A stretch of DNA of 64,000 nt from Lacibacter sp. H375 (GTDB lineage: Bacteria > Bacteroidota > Bacteroidia > Chitinophagales > Chitinophagaceae): contig NZ_JBBKTT010000001.1 in assembly GCF_037892425.1 (NCBI RefSeq), forward strand, positions 1,240,001-1,304,000. Direction: 5' to 3'. The notes under the pieces were generated by a model. It was given only the letters and a program-made list of their open reading frames with translations, was not told the DNA's origin and did not search any database. Position numbers and translations under genes: made by a program. Shown one piece after another: positions 1 to 8,250 of this stretch (position 1 is the stretch's first letter; the number at the start of each line of letters is the position of its first letter).

Positions 1-1009
1 GGATCTGGTTTCCTGTTTTATCTTTCTTGAATTGTGATGTAAGAATATCTTGTAAACGATTTGCTTTTGCAAATGCATCACGAATAGATTTTGGCACTTC
101 TGTTTCTCCCGGCTTTAATACATAAGCATGTTCCTGCACATCGGTATTCAATCGCAGATAAGTTATACCAATATCAACATGTAAAAGATCGCCCGGTTGA
201 ATCACATCATCTTTTGGACGATTGGAAAAACTCCGCAAGTGTTCAAAGCTTTCCGGATCGTTCCGTTGAACTGATACGGAAGGATGAAACCATGTGCTGT
301 AGCCCATGCTTCTGATCTTTTCACGGAACCACCATACTACATCATCAGTTGTTGTAACACCAGGCGTAATTACTTTTTCAGAAAATCCTTCCTCAATAAT
401 TTTTCTTGTTTCATACACAAGTTGCGGATAGATCTGCATCTCACGTTCTGTTCTTGTTTCTAACCAATTAACAGCAAGCGTTTCTGCACTCACCACTTTT
501 GATTTGAAAGCGGCAGGTAACTTTTGCATCATCTCGTTGTAATCTGTTACATCCATTCCATCTGCATGACCAAAATGAGTGGAGGTGTTGATGCCGATCT
601 TATTTGGATTTCTTGTTGTGATGATGTTCATCAATGCATCCCACTGATTGGGAAATTTCTGCAAATCCCATTCAGCTTTGATGTTCTCACCTACATTGTA
701 ACGGGCAATGGCGAGTTTTTCAAAAACTTTCTTTTCAGGATTATTATAAAATACAATGATGGTTCTGCGGCGTGCAGAGATCCAGGTTGAAGGAAGCATG
801 GTGCGTATAACAGGATCTTCATTGTACTCTCTTGAAACAATCACCCATAAATCAATACCATTGCGTTCCATTAATACCGGTAACAGGTTGTTGAAACGAT
901 CGGCAAGAATTTCATCGATGACTTTCGCCTGCTCACGCATGGGAAGCACTTGCGCATGACTAAAACAAACAGACGTAAGTATAAGAAGGAGTAAAAAATA
1001 TTTTTTCAT
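1..1009 (-). CDS. Exported M24-family metallopeptidase (Xaa-Pro aminopeptidase-like), C-terminus cut by window edge
   Basis: An open frame starts at the ATG complementary to 1007-1009 and runs off the left edge, so about 336 N-terminal residues are visible. It begins with a signal peptide (MKKYFLLLLILTSVCFSHAQ), implying export to the periplasm. A creatinase-like N-terminal domain follows (ERNGIDLWVIVSREYNEDP). The pita-bread domain begins with HVDIGITYLRLNTDVQ near residues 276-291, whose two aspartates fit the first two metal ligands of M24 peptidases; the remaining ligands lie beyond the window. Such enzymes remove N-terminal residues before proline. Family call is good, exact specificity unknown. 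The upstream sequence carries TACATTCG (minus strand, 1028-1035), one base from the Bacteroidota -7 consensus. Confidence 0.85.
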   Translation of the reverse strand, partial: MKKYFLLLLILTSVCFSHAQVLPMREQAKVIDEILADRFNNLLPVLMERNGIDLWVIVSREYNEDPVIRTMLPSTWISARRRTIIVFYNNPEKKVFEKLAIARYNVGENIKAEWDLQKFPNQWDALMNIITTRNPNKIGINTSTHFGHADGMDVTDYNEMMQKLPAAFKSKVVSAETLAVNWLETRTEREMQIYPQLVYETRKIIEEGFSEKVITPGVTTTDDVVWWFREKIRSMGYSTWFHPSVSVQRNDPESFEHLRSFSNRPKDDVIQPGDLLHVDIGITYLRLNTDVQEHAYVLKPGETEVPKSIRDAFAKANRLQDILTSQFKKDKTGNQI

Positions 1010-1411
1010 ACATTTTATTTACGTGTTCGAATGTACGAAAGCCGAAAAGTATTACCTGTGTAAGAAAATGAGTAGAAAAAAGTTTGTGGAATGAATTTTT
1101 ACATTATTTTAGCAAACCTTTTAAAAGAAAAAGGTCACCTGTAGAAACAGCTGACCGTTAACGATTGCTTGCCATATAAAAAAATAGTTCTGTATCTTTA
1201 TCGACCACTTTAAGTGGTTTGATTCTTGGCCGTTTACGATGCTTCCCCTTTAACGATTGCCTGCCATATACTTTTTAAGCCCGAATCCGAGACAAAAATA
1301 ATCTTGTTGTTTTTGTGCTTCAAATCAAATAACGGGTCTTTTTATGACGTCAAAGTCGGGGAAAGACAGTGAAACACAGACAGGACAAGGGTTTCAGGAA
1401 AAAAAAACATT
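1010..1411. promoter_or_regulatory. Intergenic region with a 21-bp direct repeat and a palindrome
   Basis: This 402-base gap separates divergent genes. It holds two near-identical 21-mers (1158-1178 and 1250-1270, one mismatch, starting TTAACGATTGC) 92 bases apart. Between them lies the palindrome ACCACTTTAAGTGGT (1204-1218; 7-base arms around one base). A partial TATCTTTA box at about 1194-1201 precedes the palindrome. These look like regulator sites for the downstream plus-strand gene. No ORF of note was seen. Confidence 0.4.
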
Positions 1412-2959
1412 ATGGCCAACAGGTTTTCAGATACATTATTTCAATTAGTTCACTCCCTCGAAAAAGCCGAGAAACGACATTTTAAACTCTACATCAAGCG
1501 TAGTTCTTCAAAAGAAGACCTTAAGATCATCCAGCTTTTTGATGCATTAGACAAAATGCAAGAGTATGATGAACATGTTTTGCTGCGCAAGCTCACTGAT
1601 AACAGTAAAACAAAACTCGCCAACCTTAAAACACATTTGTACAAAGAATTATTGGCCAGTTTACGTTTATTGAAAACAGGCGAGAATGTGGATCTGCAAT
1701 TAAGTGAACACTTAGACAATGCCCGCTTACTTTATAATAAAGGATTAAAGCAACAAGCATTACGCATCATTGAAAAAGCAAAAGAACTTGCACGTGTTAA
1801 TCAAAAAATGAACACGCTTGTACAGTTGATCTCTCTTGAAAAGAAAATTGAAACACTTCATATTACACGTAGTTCTACTGATAAGACAGAGATGATGGCT
1901 GAAGAAGCGTTTCAGATCAGCAGTCATATTGATCGTGTAACACGTTTATCAAATCTTGCATTGTTGTTGTATCGCTGGTATGTATTGAACGGACATGCAC
2001 GCAATGAAGAAGATGAAATTGATATCAAAGCGTTCTTCAAAAGTTATTTGCCGAAAGATCTTTCTCTCATTAATGGTTTCTATGAAGAATTGTATCTCTA
2101 CCAGAGTTATTGCTGGTATGCATTTATACGTCAGGACTTTTTGATGTACTACAGGTATGCAGAAAAATGGGTGAACCTGTATAGGACAGAGCCACATTTG
2201 AAAAATATTGAAACAGGACATTACATCAAAGGAATGCAGGCATTGTTGAATGCACATTTCGATTTGCGTAACTTCAAAAAGTTTGAGGAAACGCTGAAAG
2301 AGTTTGAAGCCTATGAAAGAACGCCGGAAGCACAAATGCACGACAACTTCCGCACACATACTTCCATTTACATTAACAGCTCACGTGTAAATGGTCATTT
2401 AATGAAAGGCACTTTTAAAGAAGGTCTGAAACTTGTGCCTCTTATTGAAGAGAAGCTGAGTGAATATTCCCTGTTTGTTGATCAGCACCGCATTCTTGTG
2501 TTCAACTATAAAATTGCATCGTTGTATTTTGGAAATGGCGATTATGAAAAAGCTATTGACTATCTGCACCGCATTATCAACGGACCAATGGATATGCGTA
2601 TCGATCTTCAATGTTATTCACGTTTGATGCATTTGCTGAGTCATTACGAATTGGGTAATTATGAAATTCTTGATTCGCTCAGTAAATCGGTGCACCGTTT
2701 CATGGAAAAGATGAAAAACCTTACTACAGTTGAAGAAGCTGTCTTCAAATTCCTGAAGACGAGCTTTACGCAATCGCCTGATAAAATTAAAAAGGCATTG
2801 GAAAAATTATTGCAGGACATCAAGCACCTCGAGAAGAACCGTTTTCAAACAAGATCATTCGCTTATCTCGATATCATTTCCTGGGCTGAAAGTAAGGTGT
2901 ATAATAAAACGATGGAACAGGTGGTGAATGGAAAGTATAAAGCCAGCAGGCGTAAATAA
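1412..2959 (+). CDS. Conserved hypothetical protein, TPR-like alpha-helical repeats
   Basis: A 515-residue protein that appears almost entirely alpha-helical, with no signal peptide or membrane segment, so probably cytoplasmic. Helix pairs with small/aromatic spacing recur (NARLLYNKGLKQQALRIIEKA; SLYFGNGDYEKAIDYLHRII), resembling tetratricopeptide repeats. It is rich in Lys and Glu. No catalytic motif is apparent. TPR-like proteins are usually scaffolds, but the partner is unknown. The ATG at 1412 is preceded by a purine run (AGGAAAAAAAAAC) that may serve in initiation. It stands alone, with a hairpin after it and repeat-rich DNA before it. I cannot name its function. Confidence 0.7.
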   Translation: MANRFSDTLFQLVHSLEKAEKRHFKLYIKRSSSKEDLKIIQLFDALDKMQEYDEHVLLRKLTDNSKTKLANLKTHLYKELLASLRLLKTGENVDLQLSEHLDNARLLYNKGLKQQALRIIEKAKELARVNQKMNTLVQLISLEKKIETLHITRSSTDKTEMMAEEAFQISSHIDRVTRLSNLALLLYRWYVLNGHARNEEDEIDIKAFFKSYLPKDLSLINGFYEELYLYQSYCWYAFIRQDFLMYYRYAEKWVNLYRTEPHLKNIETGHYIKGMQALLNAHFDLRNFKKFEETLKEFEAYERTPEAQMHDNFRTHTSIYINSSRVNGHLMKGTFKEGLKLVPLIEEKLSEYSLFVDQHRILVFNYKIASLYFGNGDYEKAIDYLHRIINGPMDMRIDLQCYSRLMHLLSHYELGNYEILDSLSKSVHRFMEKMKNLTTVEEAVFKFLKTSFTQSPDKIKKALEKLLQDIKHLEKNRFQTRSFAYLDIISWAESKVYNKTMEQVVNGKYKASRRK

Positions 2960-2966
2960 GTTTTCT

Positions 2967-3002
2967 GGTGAGCCACCCTTGTATACATGCAGGTGACTCA
3001 CC
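2967..3002. terminator. Hairpin between convergent genes
   Basis: Arms GGTGAGCCACC (2967-2977) and GGTGACTCACC (2992-3002) pair with one mismatch around a 14-base loop. It lies between two convergent stop codons. There is no clear T-tract, so termination is inferred from position. Confidence 0.55.
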
Positions 3003-3008
3003 GCTGAA

Positions 3009-4151
3009 TCATATCTTCATCAATCGCTCAACTGCCTGTTGTAATGTTCTGTTTTGTTTACTGAAACAAAAACGCACCACTTTATCATCTTTGTGATTAT
3101 GATAAAAAGCAGAGAGTGGAATGGTGGCAACACCCGCTTCTTTTGTTAATCGAATTGCCAAATCTTTATCCGCTTCATCACTTATGCGGCCATAGCTTGC
3201 ACAAACAAAATAACTGCCGCTTGTATTCAGCAAATCAAACTTCGTCTGCTTCATCAGCTCAATAAAATAATCACGCTTCTGTTGCATGAAACGTGGTAGT
3301 GATAAATAAGCATCTTTATTCTTCAGATATTCGGCCAATGCAACCTGTGCAGGAGTAAAGCAACTGAAGCAATTAAACTGGTGTACTTTCCTGAACTCTT
3401 TTGTAAAAGCAGCAGGTGCAATACAGTAGCCCAGCTTCCAACCCGTGCAGTGGTATGTTTTACCAAATGAAAAGTTTACAAAGCTGCGTTCAAATAACTC
3501 AGGATATTTCAACATGCTTTCATGTGGAAGGTCATCATAGATCAAATGTTCATACACCTCATCACTTACAATAAAAATATTGGTATTGGCAACAACAGAT
3601 TTTAATTCGGCAATATCATTTTTATCTAACACACTTCCGGTTGGGTTATGCGGCGAGTTGATGAGAATTGCTTTTGTTTTTGCGGTAATGGATGCACGCA
3701 CCAACTCCCAATCAATTTTATAATCAGGATAAGTTAGTGGAAGCGGAACTGCTTTTGCTCCATTGATCTCGATGTTTGGAATATAACTGTCGTAAGCTGG
3801 CTCAAACAAAATCACCTCATCGCCGTGTTGCAATATGGTGGTTAACGATGAGTAAATAGCATAGGTACCACCGGGAGTAATGGTAATCTCCGTATCTGGA
3901 TTCACTTTTGTTTTATATAAGAACTCAACTTTTTCTGCAATGCTCTCCCGCAAACCAATCAACCCTGGCATTGGTGCATATTGATTATGCCCGTTCTTCA
4001 TTGCTTCAGCAACTTTAGCTGTCAACTCTTCACTCATGGGATAATCAGGGAATCCCTGTCCGAGATTCACAGCCTTGTGTTCTGTTGCCAATGCACTCAT
4101 CACAGTAAAAATGGTAGTGCCAACATTGGGAAGTTTGCTTTTGATCTGCAT
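3009..4151 (-). CDS. ybdL: Methionine aminotransferase (YbdL-like, PLP fold type I)
   Basis: A 380-residue class I/II aminotransferase, close by memory to E. coli YbdL: N-terminal SKLPNVGTTIFTVMSALA, then NLGQGFPDYP, NQYAPMPG, SPHNPTG, SDEVYEH and the Schiff-base lysine in SFGKTYHCTGWKLGY. YbdL-type enzymes transaminate methionine (and Phe, His) with 2-oxo acids, the last step of methionine salvage. It is full length and cytoplasmic. No other salvage genes adjoin it. The ATG is at 4151; an alternative would remove the conserved N-terminus. Substrate preference is inferred from similarity. Confidence 0.85.
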   Translation of the reverse strand: MQIKSKLPNVGTTIFTVMSALATEHKAVNLGQGFPDYPMSEELTAKVAEAMKNGHNQYAPMPGLIGLRESIAEKVEFLYKTKVNPDTEITITPGGTYAIYSSLTTILQHGDEVILFEPAYDSYIPNIEINGAKAVPLPLTYPDYKIDWELVRASITAKTKAILINSPHNPTGSVLDKNDIAELKSVVANTNIFIVSDEVYEHLIYDDLPHESMLKYPELFERSFVNFSFGKTYHCTGWKLGYCIAPAAFTKEFRKVHQFNCFSCFTPAQVALAEYLKNKDAYLSLPRFMQQKRDYFIELMKQTKFDLLNTSGSYFVCASYGRISDEADKDLAIRLTKEAGVATIPLSAFYHNHKDDKVVRFCFSKQNRTLQQAVERLMKI

Positions 4152-4278
4152 ACATACAAAGTAAAGAAGATCAATTGTGTTGGTAACGAATTATTCTGCA
4201 GAACTCTTTTTTCCGCCAATAACTTACAGTTGTTAAACGGTTAAATACTTATCTTTCTTTTTCTAAATATTAATAACG

Positions 4279-5610
4279 ATGAATGCACGCCGAAAGTTTC
4301 TGCAACAATCTACCCTTCTTGCAGCAGGAGGTTTACTGATTCCTGCGTTTGAATCCAACGCATTTTCAATTTTCAAGAGTAATGTTTCTCCTTCCGACCA
4401 GGTAAACATTGGCGCTATTGGTATTAAAGGAATGGGATGGGCCAACGTAATGGCTGCATTAAAAATTCCCGGAGTAAATCTTGTTGCCGTTTGCGATGTT
4501 GACAGGCCTGTTATCGATAAACGGCTTGATGAACTGAGCAAAAAAAATGTAAATATTTCCAACATAAAAATATATGGTGATTACCGGAAGATGCTTGAGC
4601 AGAAGGATGTTGATGCGGTCATAATCGGTACACCGGATCACTGGCATGCACTCATGATGATTCATGCATGCGAAGCCGGAAAAGATGTGTATGTTGAAAA
4701 GCCGGTTGGCAATTCAATTGTTGAATGTACCAGAATGGTGGCGGCTCAAAAACGTTATAACAAAATTGTACAGGCAGGGCAATGGCAACGTAGTCAGCAA
4801 CATTTTAAAGATGCTGTTGATTTTGTACACAGCGGACAGTTGGGAAATATCCGTACAGCGAAAGTGTGGTGTTACCAGGGATGGATGAAACCAGGCCCGG
4901 TTGTTCCTGATTCTGCACCGCCTGAAGGTGTAGATTATAAACAGTGGCTTGGTCCTGCTAAAATAAGACCGTTTAACAGCAGCCGCTTTCATTTTAATTT
5001 CAGATGGTTTTGGGATTATGCAGGAGGATTGATGACCGACTGGGGTGTGCACTTGTTAGACTATGCATTGATCGGCATGAAAGCAGATCTGCCGATCAGC
5101 ATTGCAGGACTTGGCGGAAAATTTGCCTACCCCGATTTGTATGAAGAAACCCCTGATACATTAACTACGCTGTATGAATTTGATAAATTCAACATGGTGT
5201 GGGATTCTGCTATGGGTATTGATAACGGATCTTACGGAAGAGATCATGGCATTGCTTTTATCGGCAATAATGGAACACTTATTTTAAATCGTGGTGGTTG
5301 GGAAGTAATTGAAGAAAGACAAAGTAAAAATAAAGTGATCATGCCTTTCCAAAAATCTTCAGATAACGGACTTGATAAACATTTTGTGAATTTTATTGCG
5401 GCCGTAAAGTCACGCAAGGCGGAGGATTTAAACTGTTCGATACAGGCGGGGGCGCATGTAGCTACCGTAGCACAAATGGGAAATATTTCGTTCCGTAGCG
5501 GAAAAAAATTATTGTGGAATAAAGCCAAAGGGGCGTTTACTGATGAAGCAATAAATAAACAATACTTATTGAAGGAATATCATAACGGCTATCAACTTCC
5601 GAAAGTTTAG
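4279..5610 (+). CDS. Gfo/Idh/MocA-family oxidoreductase with Tat-type signal
   Basis: A 443-residue protein beginning MNARRKFLQQSTLLAAGG, a twin-arginine-type signal with RRKF, so it is probably exported folded with its cofactor. A Rossmann NAD(P) domain follows (GAIGIKGMGWANVMAA, then VCDVDRP), the family EKPVGNS motif (dinucleotide binding and catalytic Lys), and the C-terminal alpha/beta domain with DWGVHLLDYAL supplying the likely catalytic His. Members oxidise or reduce sugars and polyols; exported versions are numerous in Bacteroidota glycan catabolism. Substrate cannot be told. It is monocistronic, followed by the sigma-factor operon 75 bases on. Confidence 0.85.
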   Translation: MNARRKFLQQSTLLAAGGLLIPAFESNAFSIFKSNVSPSDQVNIGAIGIKGMGWANVMAALKIPGVNLVAVCDVDRPVIDKRLDELSKKNVNISNIKIYGDYRKMLEQKDVDAVIIGTPDHWHALMMIHACEAGKDVYVEKPVGNSIVECTRMVAAQKRYNKIVQAGQWQRSQQHFKDAVDFVHSGQLGNIRTAKVWCYQGWMKPGPVVPDSAPPEGVDYKQWLGPAKIRPFNSSRFHFNFRWFWDYAGGLMTDWGVHLLDYALIGMKADLPISIAGLGGKFAYPDLYEETPDTLTTLYEFDKFNMVWDSAMGIDNGSYGRDHGIAFIGNNGTLILNRGGWEVIEERQSKNKVIMPFQKSSDNGLDKHFVNFIAAVKSRKAEDLNCSIQAGAHVATVAQMGNISFRSGKKLLWNKAKGAFTDEAINKQYLLKEYHNGYQLPKV

Positions 5611-5685
5611 TTGATTTGTGTTAGGCTGTTAGGCTTGTGTTTCCCATACTGCAACATTATACTCACTCACCCGTCTAACTGACAA

Positions 5686-6297
5686 GTGACTAACAGCAAC
5701 AGGAATATTCCGGCAGATAAGGAACTGGTACAGCAGGTGCTGGATGGCAATCTGCCTGCTTATGGCCAGCTTATCCGGCAAACGGAAAGGCTGGTAGCAC
5801 AGATCGTATTTAAAATGATCAGCAACGTTGAAGACCGAAAAGACATTGTCCAGGATATTTATTTGAAAATCCACAGTAAACTTCCTTCCTTCAACTTTCA
5901 ATCGAAACTTACTACCTGGGTTGCACAGGTGAGTTACAACACCTGTCTTGATTATTTGCGAAAGAAAAAACTTCTCCTCCCGGGCGATGGAACCGAAGTA
6001 AATGAAACCGAAAATGACGGATGGTTTGCCAATAAATTTTTTGCCGGTTCTCCAGCGGTTGCTGTTGATTCAATGATTCACAAAAAAAACTTAGCAGTTA
6101 TTTTAAAAACAGCCATCAGCAAACTGCCTCCAGTGTATAATACCCTCATCAGTTTATATCATCAGGAAGAAATGAGTTATGAGGAGATCGGGCAAATAAC
6201 CGGTTTGCCGGATGGAACAGTAAAAAACTACCTGTTCCGTGCAAGAAAAATGCTGAAGAATGAACTTTTAATTACTTATAAAAAAGATGATTTATGA
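5686..6297 (+). CDS. ECF RNA polymerase sigma factor (sigma-70 family, SigE/RpoE-like)
   Basis: About 203 residues with sigma region 2 (VEDRKDIVQDIYLKIHSKL, then WVAQVSYNTCLDYLRKKK) and region 4 (ISKLPPVYNTLISLYHQEEMSYEEIGQITG with a DGTVKNYLFRARKML helix). The best start is GTG at 5686; the first in-frame ATG lies inside region 2 and would break the domain. The linker between regions 2 and 4 is long and acidic. The stop overlaps the next ATG by four bases (ATGA), so translation with the anti-sigma-like gene is coupled. ECF factors redirect RNA polymerase to stress or envelope genes; the signal is unknown. Confidence 0.9.
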   Translation: MTNSNRNIPADKELVQQVLDGNLPAYGQLIRQTERLVAQIVFKMISNVEDRKDIVQDIYLKIHSKLPSFNFQSKLTTWVAQVSYNTCLDYLRKKKLLLPGDGTEVNETENDGWFANKFFAGSPAVAVDSMIHKKNLAVILKTAISKLPPVYNTLISLYHQEEMSYEEIGQITGLPDGTVKNYLFRARKMLKNELLITYKKDDL

Positions 6298-6746
6298 ATA
6301 CAAAACATCTTACCGATGATGAACTGCAGCAATATGCTTTGAACAGTGCAGACGATAATTCAACCATTGCTGAACATCTACATTTCTGTGAAGATTGCAA
6401 ATCGGCAGTTGAAACCTATCGCTTATTATTTACAAGCATCAGCGAACAGGAGGTTCCTGCTTTTGAGTTTGATGTTTCAGAGCTGGTAGTAATGCAGTTG
6501 CAGCCTCAGTCAAAAACAAAATTGCTGCCGGAAGACTTCTTCATTTACCTGTTTTCATTTGCAATGATCGTTATAACAGGTGTAATGCTATATTTCTTCA
6601 GGAGGTATATGATTGAACTCTTCAGTGGTGCAGGCAATTTTGTTGTGTATTTAACGGTATCGTCTGTAACAGTTCTGCTGGTTTTTCTTTGTATTGATCA
6701 GTATAAAACTTATCAGCAAAAAATGAAAGCTATTGACTTCTATTAA
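6294..6746 (+). CDS. Anti-sigma-factor-like protein with zinc-finger HxxxCxxC motif
   Basis: A 150-residue protein whose N-terminal soluble domain has HLHFCEDCKSAVETYR (about residues 28-43), the H-x3-C-x2-C signature of zinc-binding anti-sigma domains. Two hydrophobic segments follow (about 81-102 and 115-137), which would anchor it in the inner membrane with the finger in the cytoplasm. It overlaps the sigma gene by four bases, the usual layout of a sigma/anti-sigma pair. It likely sequesters the partner sigma factor until an envelope signal arrives. There is no large periplasmic sensor domain, so the signal may be membrane-intrinsic or come from the next gene product. Confidence 0.75.
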   Translation: MNTKHLTDDELQQYALNSADDNSTIAEHLHFCEDCKSAVETYRLLFTSISEQEVPAFEFDVSELVVMQLQPQSKTKLLPEDFFIYLFSFAMIVITGVMLYFFRRYMIELFSGAGNFVVYLTVSSVTVLLVFLCIDQYKTYQQKMKAIDFY

Positions 6747-6803
6747 AAAGACTGCAACATAAATACGACTTATCCGTCTCATCATTTATAAATAAAATCT
6801 AAA

Positions 6804-7220
6804 ATGAAAAAAACAGTTACAACAGCAGCATTAATTTTTACAGCCCTCTTTGCAAATGCCCAGGGTGGAGATTCTTTTAATGGAGAAGTTTTCAGAACCA
6901 TTTCTGTGATTTTTGTTGTGATCCTGTTCATGGTTTTCATTGTAAATGTGTTGAAAATTTTTCTTGAAAACCGTATGAAACATAAAATCATCGATAAGGG
7001 TGTATCTGAAAGTGCCGCTTCTTCACTTTTGCAAACAACACCAAAAAACGATCAGCTTACCACTATAAAATGGGTTTGCATCTTAGCAGGCATTGGCGGT
7101 GGCTTAATGATTGTAAATTATACCCAGCCGTTAGGCATTCATTCGCTGGCAACAATGGCATTCAGTATTTCTGTGAGCTTTTTAGCGTATTACTTTTTTG
7201 CCAAGCAGAGCAGTAAGTAA
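6804..7220 (+). CDS. Small membrane protein of the sigma operon, unknown function
   Basis: A 138-residue protein starting with a signal-like segment (MKKTVTTAALIFTALFANAQ), then a transmembrane helix (about 33-53), a charged cytoplasmic stretch with KHKIIDKGVSESAASSLL, and two more hydrophobic segments (about 89-105 and 113-132). The arrangement resembles DUF6249-type membrane proteins often linked to Bacteroidota sigma factors, but that is from memory. It lies 57 bases after the anti-sigma gene on the same strand, so it is probably co-transcribed. Function unknown. Confidence 0.65.
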   Translation: MKKTVTTAALIFTALFANAQGGDSFNGEVFRTISVIFVVILFMVFIVNVLKIFLENRMKHKIIDKGVSESAASSLLQTTPKNDQLTTIKWVCILAGIGGGLMIVNYTQPLGIHSLATMAFSISVSFLAYYFFAKQSSK

Positions 7221-7307
7221 GCAAAAATTTAAGTGGCAAAGCTCAATGAAGGTTTACACATCAAGTCATTAATCAGCAATATTTACTGATCTTCTATCGC
7301 TAAAAGT

Positions 7308-7640
7308 TTACTTGGTTTTCTTCTTCCCCTTCACCAATTCATACGAATGATCGATCCATTCACGAATAAGTTTTGACGGAACAGTGCCATCAACAAAAAT
7401 GGTGTTCCAGTGTTTCTTGTTCATGTGCCAACCTGGTAATACGCAATTGTATTGCTCCCTTAATTCAATGGCCAGGTCAGGATCGCATTTTACATTGAAG
7501 CGGAGTTCTTCTGTATCGAGCGGAAGCAATAGAAATGCTTTGTTGTTTACTTTAAATACAATCACATCCGGGCCAAACGGAAGGGTTTCTTCAGCATCGG
7601 GTTTCGACAGGCAGTAATCACGAATGGTTTCAATATTCAT
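7308..7640 (-). CDS. MmcQ/YjbR family protein (CyaY-like fold)
   Basis: A 110-residue small basic protein with family hallmarks: start MNIETIRDYCLSKPDAEETLPFG, the central FKVNNKAFLLLPLD strand, KCDPDLAIELREQY, and the C-terminal PGWHMNKKHWNTIFVDG with LIREWIDHSYELV. The family has a double-wing CyaY-like fold and was proposed to bind DNA, but its biochemical role is unsettled. Full length, cytoplasmic, monocistronic. A Lys-rich tail ends the protein. Confidence 0.85.
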   Translation of the reverse strand: MNIETIRDYCLSKPDAEETLPFGPDVIVFKVNNKAFLLLPLDTEELRFNVKCDPDLAIELREQYNCVLPGWHMNKKHWNTIFVDGTVPSKLIREWIDHSYELVKGKKKTK

Positions 7641-7697
7641 ACGCTGATCTTAAGAAAGTTGCTGCAACGAAATTATTTCTTTTGTTGTCAACTGTAT

Positions 7698-8162
7698 ATG
7701 AAACATCCTTTTCTTATCATCCTTGCTTCTCTTAGCCTGTTTGTTTCCTGCAAAAAGAAATCAGAACAGGGCTATCAATGCAAAGCAGACCTGGTTTGTC
7801 CGGCAGTTGTTTGTATAGCTTATTGGAGTAATCTGCATTTCACTATTACTGATAAAGCAACAGGAAGAGATTTGTTGTTTGGTTCAAATCCTTCGTTGAC
7901 TGTGGCTGATATAAAATTATACAAGAAGCAAAATTCACCTTACACACAGGTGTCTGTTCATCTTGATAATATCCAAAAACGCTTATTCACAATGCAGGCG
8001 GCTGATACCATGGCTTTACAAATTAAAGATGAGCCGCTTCAATACCTTTTAGTGAAAAAGTTTTGTGCTGATGAATGTTGTGCACGCAATGCAGTAGAAA
8101 TAGTGCAGGAAGGAAAACTATTGATCGCCAATGAACAAAAGTTGATACGCTTCCGCTATTAG
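7698..8162 (+). CDS. Putative lipoprotein, Cys-rich, unknown function
   Basis: I place the start at ATG 7698 (MKHPFLIILASLSLFVSC) because this gives a proper type II signal with lipobox FVSC; an upstream in-frame ATG at 7659 would add a Cys/Phe-rich stretch. The mature protein (about 136 residues) is beta-rich, with six further cysteines including CKADLVCPAVVC and CADECCARN that may form disulphides. It is predicted to be membrane-anchored and exported. No known family recognised. Confidence 0.6.
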   Translation: MKHPFLIILASLSLFVSCKKKSEQGYQCKADLVCPAVVCIAYWSNLHFTITDKATGRDLLFGSNPSLTVADIKLYKKQNSPYTQVSVHLDNIQKRLFTMQAADTMALQIKDEPLQYLLVKKFCADECCARNAVEIVQEGKLLIANEQKLIRFRY

Positions 8163-8196
8163 TTTGTTATTGTTTGTATTAAATCAGATAAAAAGA

Positions 8197-8232
8197 AAAG
8201 AGATCGATTGAAACAAATCAACCGATCTCTTT
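8197..8232. terminator. Bidirectional intrinsic terminator
   Basis: Perfect 10-bp arms AAAGAGATCG (8197-8206) and CGATCTCTTT (8223-8232), with an inner GATT/AATC pairing in the loop. It sits between the convergent lipoprotein gene and aminotransferase gene. Confidence 0.8.
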
Positions 8233-8250
8233 CCCCCTCTTTCAAAACTT

